Origin: Bacteroidota bacterium | GTDB taxonomy: Bacteria; Bacteroidota; Bacteroidia; AKYH767-A; OLB10 | Reading direction: 5' to 3' | Length of the DNA stretch: 64,000 bases | NCBI GenBank assembly: GCA_016713925.1 | Contig: JADJOH010000002.1 | Coordinates: 806,001-870,000, forward strand | Shown here: piece by piece, positions 62,461 through 64,000 of the stretch | Numbering within the stretch: the first letter of the stretch is position 1 | Layout of the letters: every line of letters begins with the position of its first letter | Notes under the pieces: generated by a model | What the model was told of the DNA's origin: nothing | Seen by the model: only the letters and a program-made list of their open reading frames with translations | Database searches by the model: none | Made by a program: the position numbers and the translations under genes

Positions 62461-62587
62461 AACCTTAAACTTTGAACCTTAAACCTTAAACTTTGAACCT
62501 TAAACCTTGAACATTAAACCTTGAACCCATGAAGCAGAATCGCGAAAAGCGATACGCTTCAGGGTAAACATTAAACCTTGAACCTCA
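62461..62587. repeat. Seven-base tandem array, unit AACCTTA/G, interrupted by a palindrome
   Basis: Nine 7-bp units from 62461 to 62523 (AACCTTA, AACTTTG, AACCTTA, AACCTTA, AACTTTG, AACCTTA, AACCTTG, AACATTA, AACCTTG), then a 39-base insert that holds a hairpin, then three more units from 62567 (AACATTA, AACCTTG, AACCTCA). The last two units run into the dusB gene and the AACCTTG unit at 62574-62580 supplies its TTG start codon. Confidence 0.93.
62531..62560. repeat. Palindromic insert within the 7-bp array
   Basis: GAAGC (62531-62535) pairs with GCTTC (62556-62560), and ATCGC (62539-62543) with GCGAT (62549-62553) around a GAAAA loop. It is flanked by identical 18-base stretches (62510-62527 and 62567-62584). 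No T-run follows. Confidence 0.8.
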
Positions 62588-63570
62588 AAATCGGTAACAT
62601 ATCGCTCCCTGAATTTCCCTTACTTCTGGCTCCTATGGAAGATGTAAGTGATCCGCCGTTTCGGTATGTGTGTAAACAGCATGGTGCTGATTTGATGTAT
62701 ACGGAGTTTATTTCGAGTGAGGGTTTGATTCGGATGGCGAGGAAGAGTAAGATGAAACTCGACATTTTTGAGTACGAACGTCCGATCGGCATACAACTGT
62801 TTGGTTCAGATGTGGACTCCATGCGTGAGGCGGGGAGAATAGCCGATGAGGCAGAACCCGATTTAATTGATATCAATTACGGTTGTCCGGTAAAGGCAGT
62901 GGCTTGCAGAGGAGCAGGAGCCGCATTGTTTCAGGATATTCCGAAGATGGTGGAGATGACATCCGAAATCGTCAAAATAGCGACCCGCCCTGTGACGGTA
63001 AAAACGCGATTGGGTTGGGATGAGAGTACGAAGAACATTGAAGAAGTTGCGGAACGATTACAGGACATAGGCATTGCGGCACTGACCATTCATGGCCGTA
63101 CACGGGCGCAACTCTATAAAGGACCTGCCGATTGGACACTCATCGGAAAAATCAAGGAGAACCCACGCATTACTATTCCCATATTTGGTAACGGTGATGT
63201 AGATACGCCGGAGAAAGCATTGGAGATGAAAAACCGATATGGTGTGGATGGTGTCATGATCGGCAGAGCAAGTATCGGCTATCCCTGGATCTTTAATGAG
63301 ATCAAACATTTTATGGATACGGGAACTTATCTCTCCCCTCCTACTATTTCTCAAAGAGTAGATACCTGTCGCTCGCATCTGGATTTTTCGATTCGCTGGA
63401 AAGGAGATTACGTGGGCATTGTAGAAATGCGCCGTCACTACACCAACTATTTCAAAGGCCTCGATCATTTCAAAGAGCATCGTATGAAGCTGGTGACGAG
63501 CAATAGTTACGATGAAATTCTTCAAACATTAGAATTTATACGGGAACGGTACGCCTCCGCGGAAGTGTAA
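62578..63570 (+). CDS. dusB: tRNA-dihydrouridine synthase
   Basis: A 330-residue FMN enzyme that reduces uridine in the D-loop of tRNAs. The N-terminus (LKIGNISLPEFPLLLAPMEDVSDPPFR) is the FMN-phosphate side of the barrel; DINYGCPVKAVACRGAGAALF holds the catalytic Cys103 in GCP; VKTRLGWD, LTIHGRTRAQLYKGPADW and IPIFGNGDVDT are conserved. The start is TTG 62578: the preceding in-frame codon triplet has a TAA at 62572-62574, and the next ATG, at residue 20, would remove the first conserved strand. The TTG is the last three bases of a 7-bp repeat unit, an odd position. Length is normal for DusB. Confidence 0.94.
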   Translation: MNLKIGNISLPEFPLLLAPMEDVSDPPFRYVCKQHGADLMYTEFISSEGLIRMARKSKMKLDIFEYERPIGIQLFGSDVDSMREAGRIADEAEPDLIDINYGCPVKAVACRGAGAALFQDIPKMVEMTSEIVKIATRPVTVKTRLGWDESTKNIEEVAERLQDIGIAALTIHGRTRAQLYKGPADWTLIGKIKENPRITIPIFGNGDVDTPEKALEMKNRYGVDGVMIGRASIGYPWIFNEIKHFMDTGTYLSPPTISQRVDTCRSHLDFSIRWKGDYVGIVEMRRHYTNYFKGLDHFKEHRMKLVTSNSYDEILQTLEFIRERYASAEV

Positions 63571-63618
63571 TATTCGGCGTTGTATTTTATTTCCTCAAGA
63601 AAAATTATTTGGAATTAT

Positions 63619-64000
63619 TTATTTACCGTATTTAATGGTCAGCGACAATTGCCCGGCGTGATAAGCCGTATGGGAGATAATTCTTCCGATAGCTTCTGCC
63701 TTTGTTTTAGAGCCAAACTCTTTAGTAGTTATTGTTTGTTGCCAATCATCATCCGTTTGCTTTTCAATTATTGCTTTGAGATGATCATAAGCAAATTGCT
63801 GATAATCCAATAACTCTTGCAGATGTGTCCATTCGCCGGTATCGTGTTGAGCTATTACTGTTTTTGCCTGCACTTTAAGGTCTGCGGCACCAAAAACATT
63901 TTTTGCAAAGAGTAACTCCACATCTCCAATGTGTCGAATGAGAAATCCTGCACTATTCTTTGTGTCTGCTAATTTCTTAATCAAATCCTCTTCTTTTAAC
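63619..64000 (-). CDS. DinB-family protein, 5' end outside the window
   Basis: The frame runs from the stop at 63619 to the right edge (the TTG at 63984 is not the true start; sense codons continue upstream to the edge). The visible 127 residues match the DinB four-helix bundle: NSAGFLIRHIGDVELLFAKNVFG with the first His, and GRIISHTAYHAGQLSLTIK near the C-terminus with the HxxxH pair, the three His residues that bind a metal in this superfamily. Members act as metal-dependent thiol-related enzymes (for example bacillithiol-linked) or have no known function; this one is unassigned. It converges on dusB. Confidence 0.8.
   Translation of the reverse strand, partial: LKEEDLIKKLADTKNSAGFLIRHIGDVELLFAKNVFGAADLKVQAKTVIAQHDTGEWTHLQELLDYQQFAYDHLKAIIEKQTDDDWQQTITTKEFGSKTKAEAIGRIISHTAYHAGQLSLTIKYGK

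Overview
The window is chromosomal DNA of a member of the Bacteroidota; no rRNA, tRNA, transposase or phage gene was seen. The phylum call rests on type IX secretion (T9SS) C-terminal sorting domains on several secreted proteins, a CarboxypepD_reg-like TonB-dependent receptor, DUF4270, DUF5777, DUF6544 and FISUMP-type proteins, a LytS/LytTR two-component pair with a periplasmic propeller sensor, and repeated TAnnTTTG promoter -7 elements. I cannot give an order or genus from sequence alone.

Layout. (A) 1-9987, plus strand: a polysaccharide locus with a deacetylase-like protein (cut by the window edge), two GT2 and four GT4-type glycosyltransferases (one frameshifted), an NAD-dependent sugar epimerase, a Wzy-like polymerase/ligase and a WcaF-like acetyltransferase. 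(B) 9996-18364, minus strand: an envelope operon (two c-type cytochrome-like lipoproteins, one frameshifted; an OB-fold protein; a T9SS protein with a CxxCH motif; YceI; DUF5777), preceded by a second operon of YceI, propeller histidine kinase and LytTR regulator. A 21-bp-period direct repeat matching the LytTR core sits just upstream of the envelope operon promoter. (C) 18956-24450, plus strand: sulfate permease, CysC, CysD, CysN (interrupted by an in-frame TAA) and CysQ, a set that makes and recycles PAPS. (D) 24451-25195: repeat-rich intergenic DNA. (E) 25196-28528: metallophosphoesterase, glycosyltransferase and GH1 glycosidase, followed by a convergent DUF6544 gene. (F) 29905-46753, minus strand: a block of secreted proteins including five paralogues that share an N-terminal module of about 270 residues which I do not recognise, cohesin-like and dockerin-like pieces, and a TonB-dependent receptor with an in-frame TAG. 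(G) 47482-56310, plus strand: a second polysaccharide locus with a flippase, four consecutive sulfotransferases, a Wzy-like polymerase, a GH5-like lipoprotein and a GT4, then a convergent methyltransferase. (H) 57026-62231, minus strand: glmS, DUF4270, a short GT5-type protein and a CPBP protease-like membrane protein. (I) 62578-64000: dusB, started from a TTG inside a 7-bp repeat array, and a DinB-family gene cut by the window edge.

How the parts fit. Regions C and G together suggest that this organism makes a sulfated surface or extracellular polysaccharide: C supplies the sulfate donor PAPS and removes the by-product PAP, and the four sulfotransferases in G would use it on a glycan exported by the adjacent Wzx/Wzy-type genes. 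No PAPS reductase or sulfite reductase lies in the window. This link is an inference; the gene families are clear.

Four genes carry single-nucleotide lesions (two frameshifts, two in-frame stops). They may be real decay or errors in the underlying sequence; raw reads would decide.
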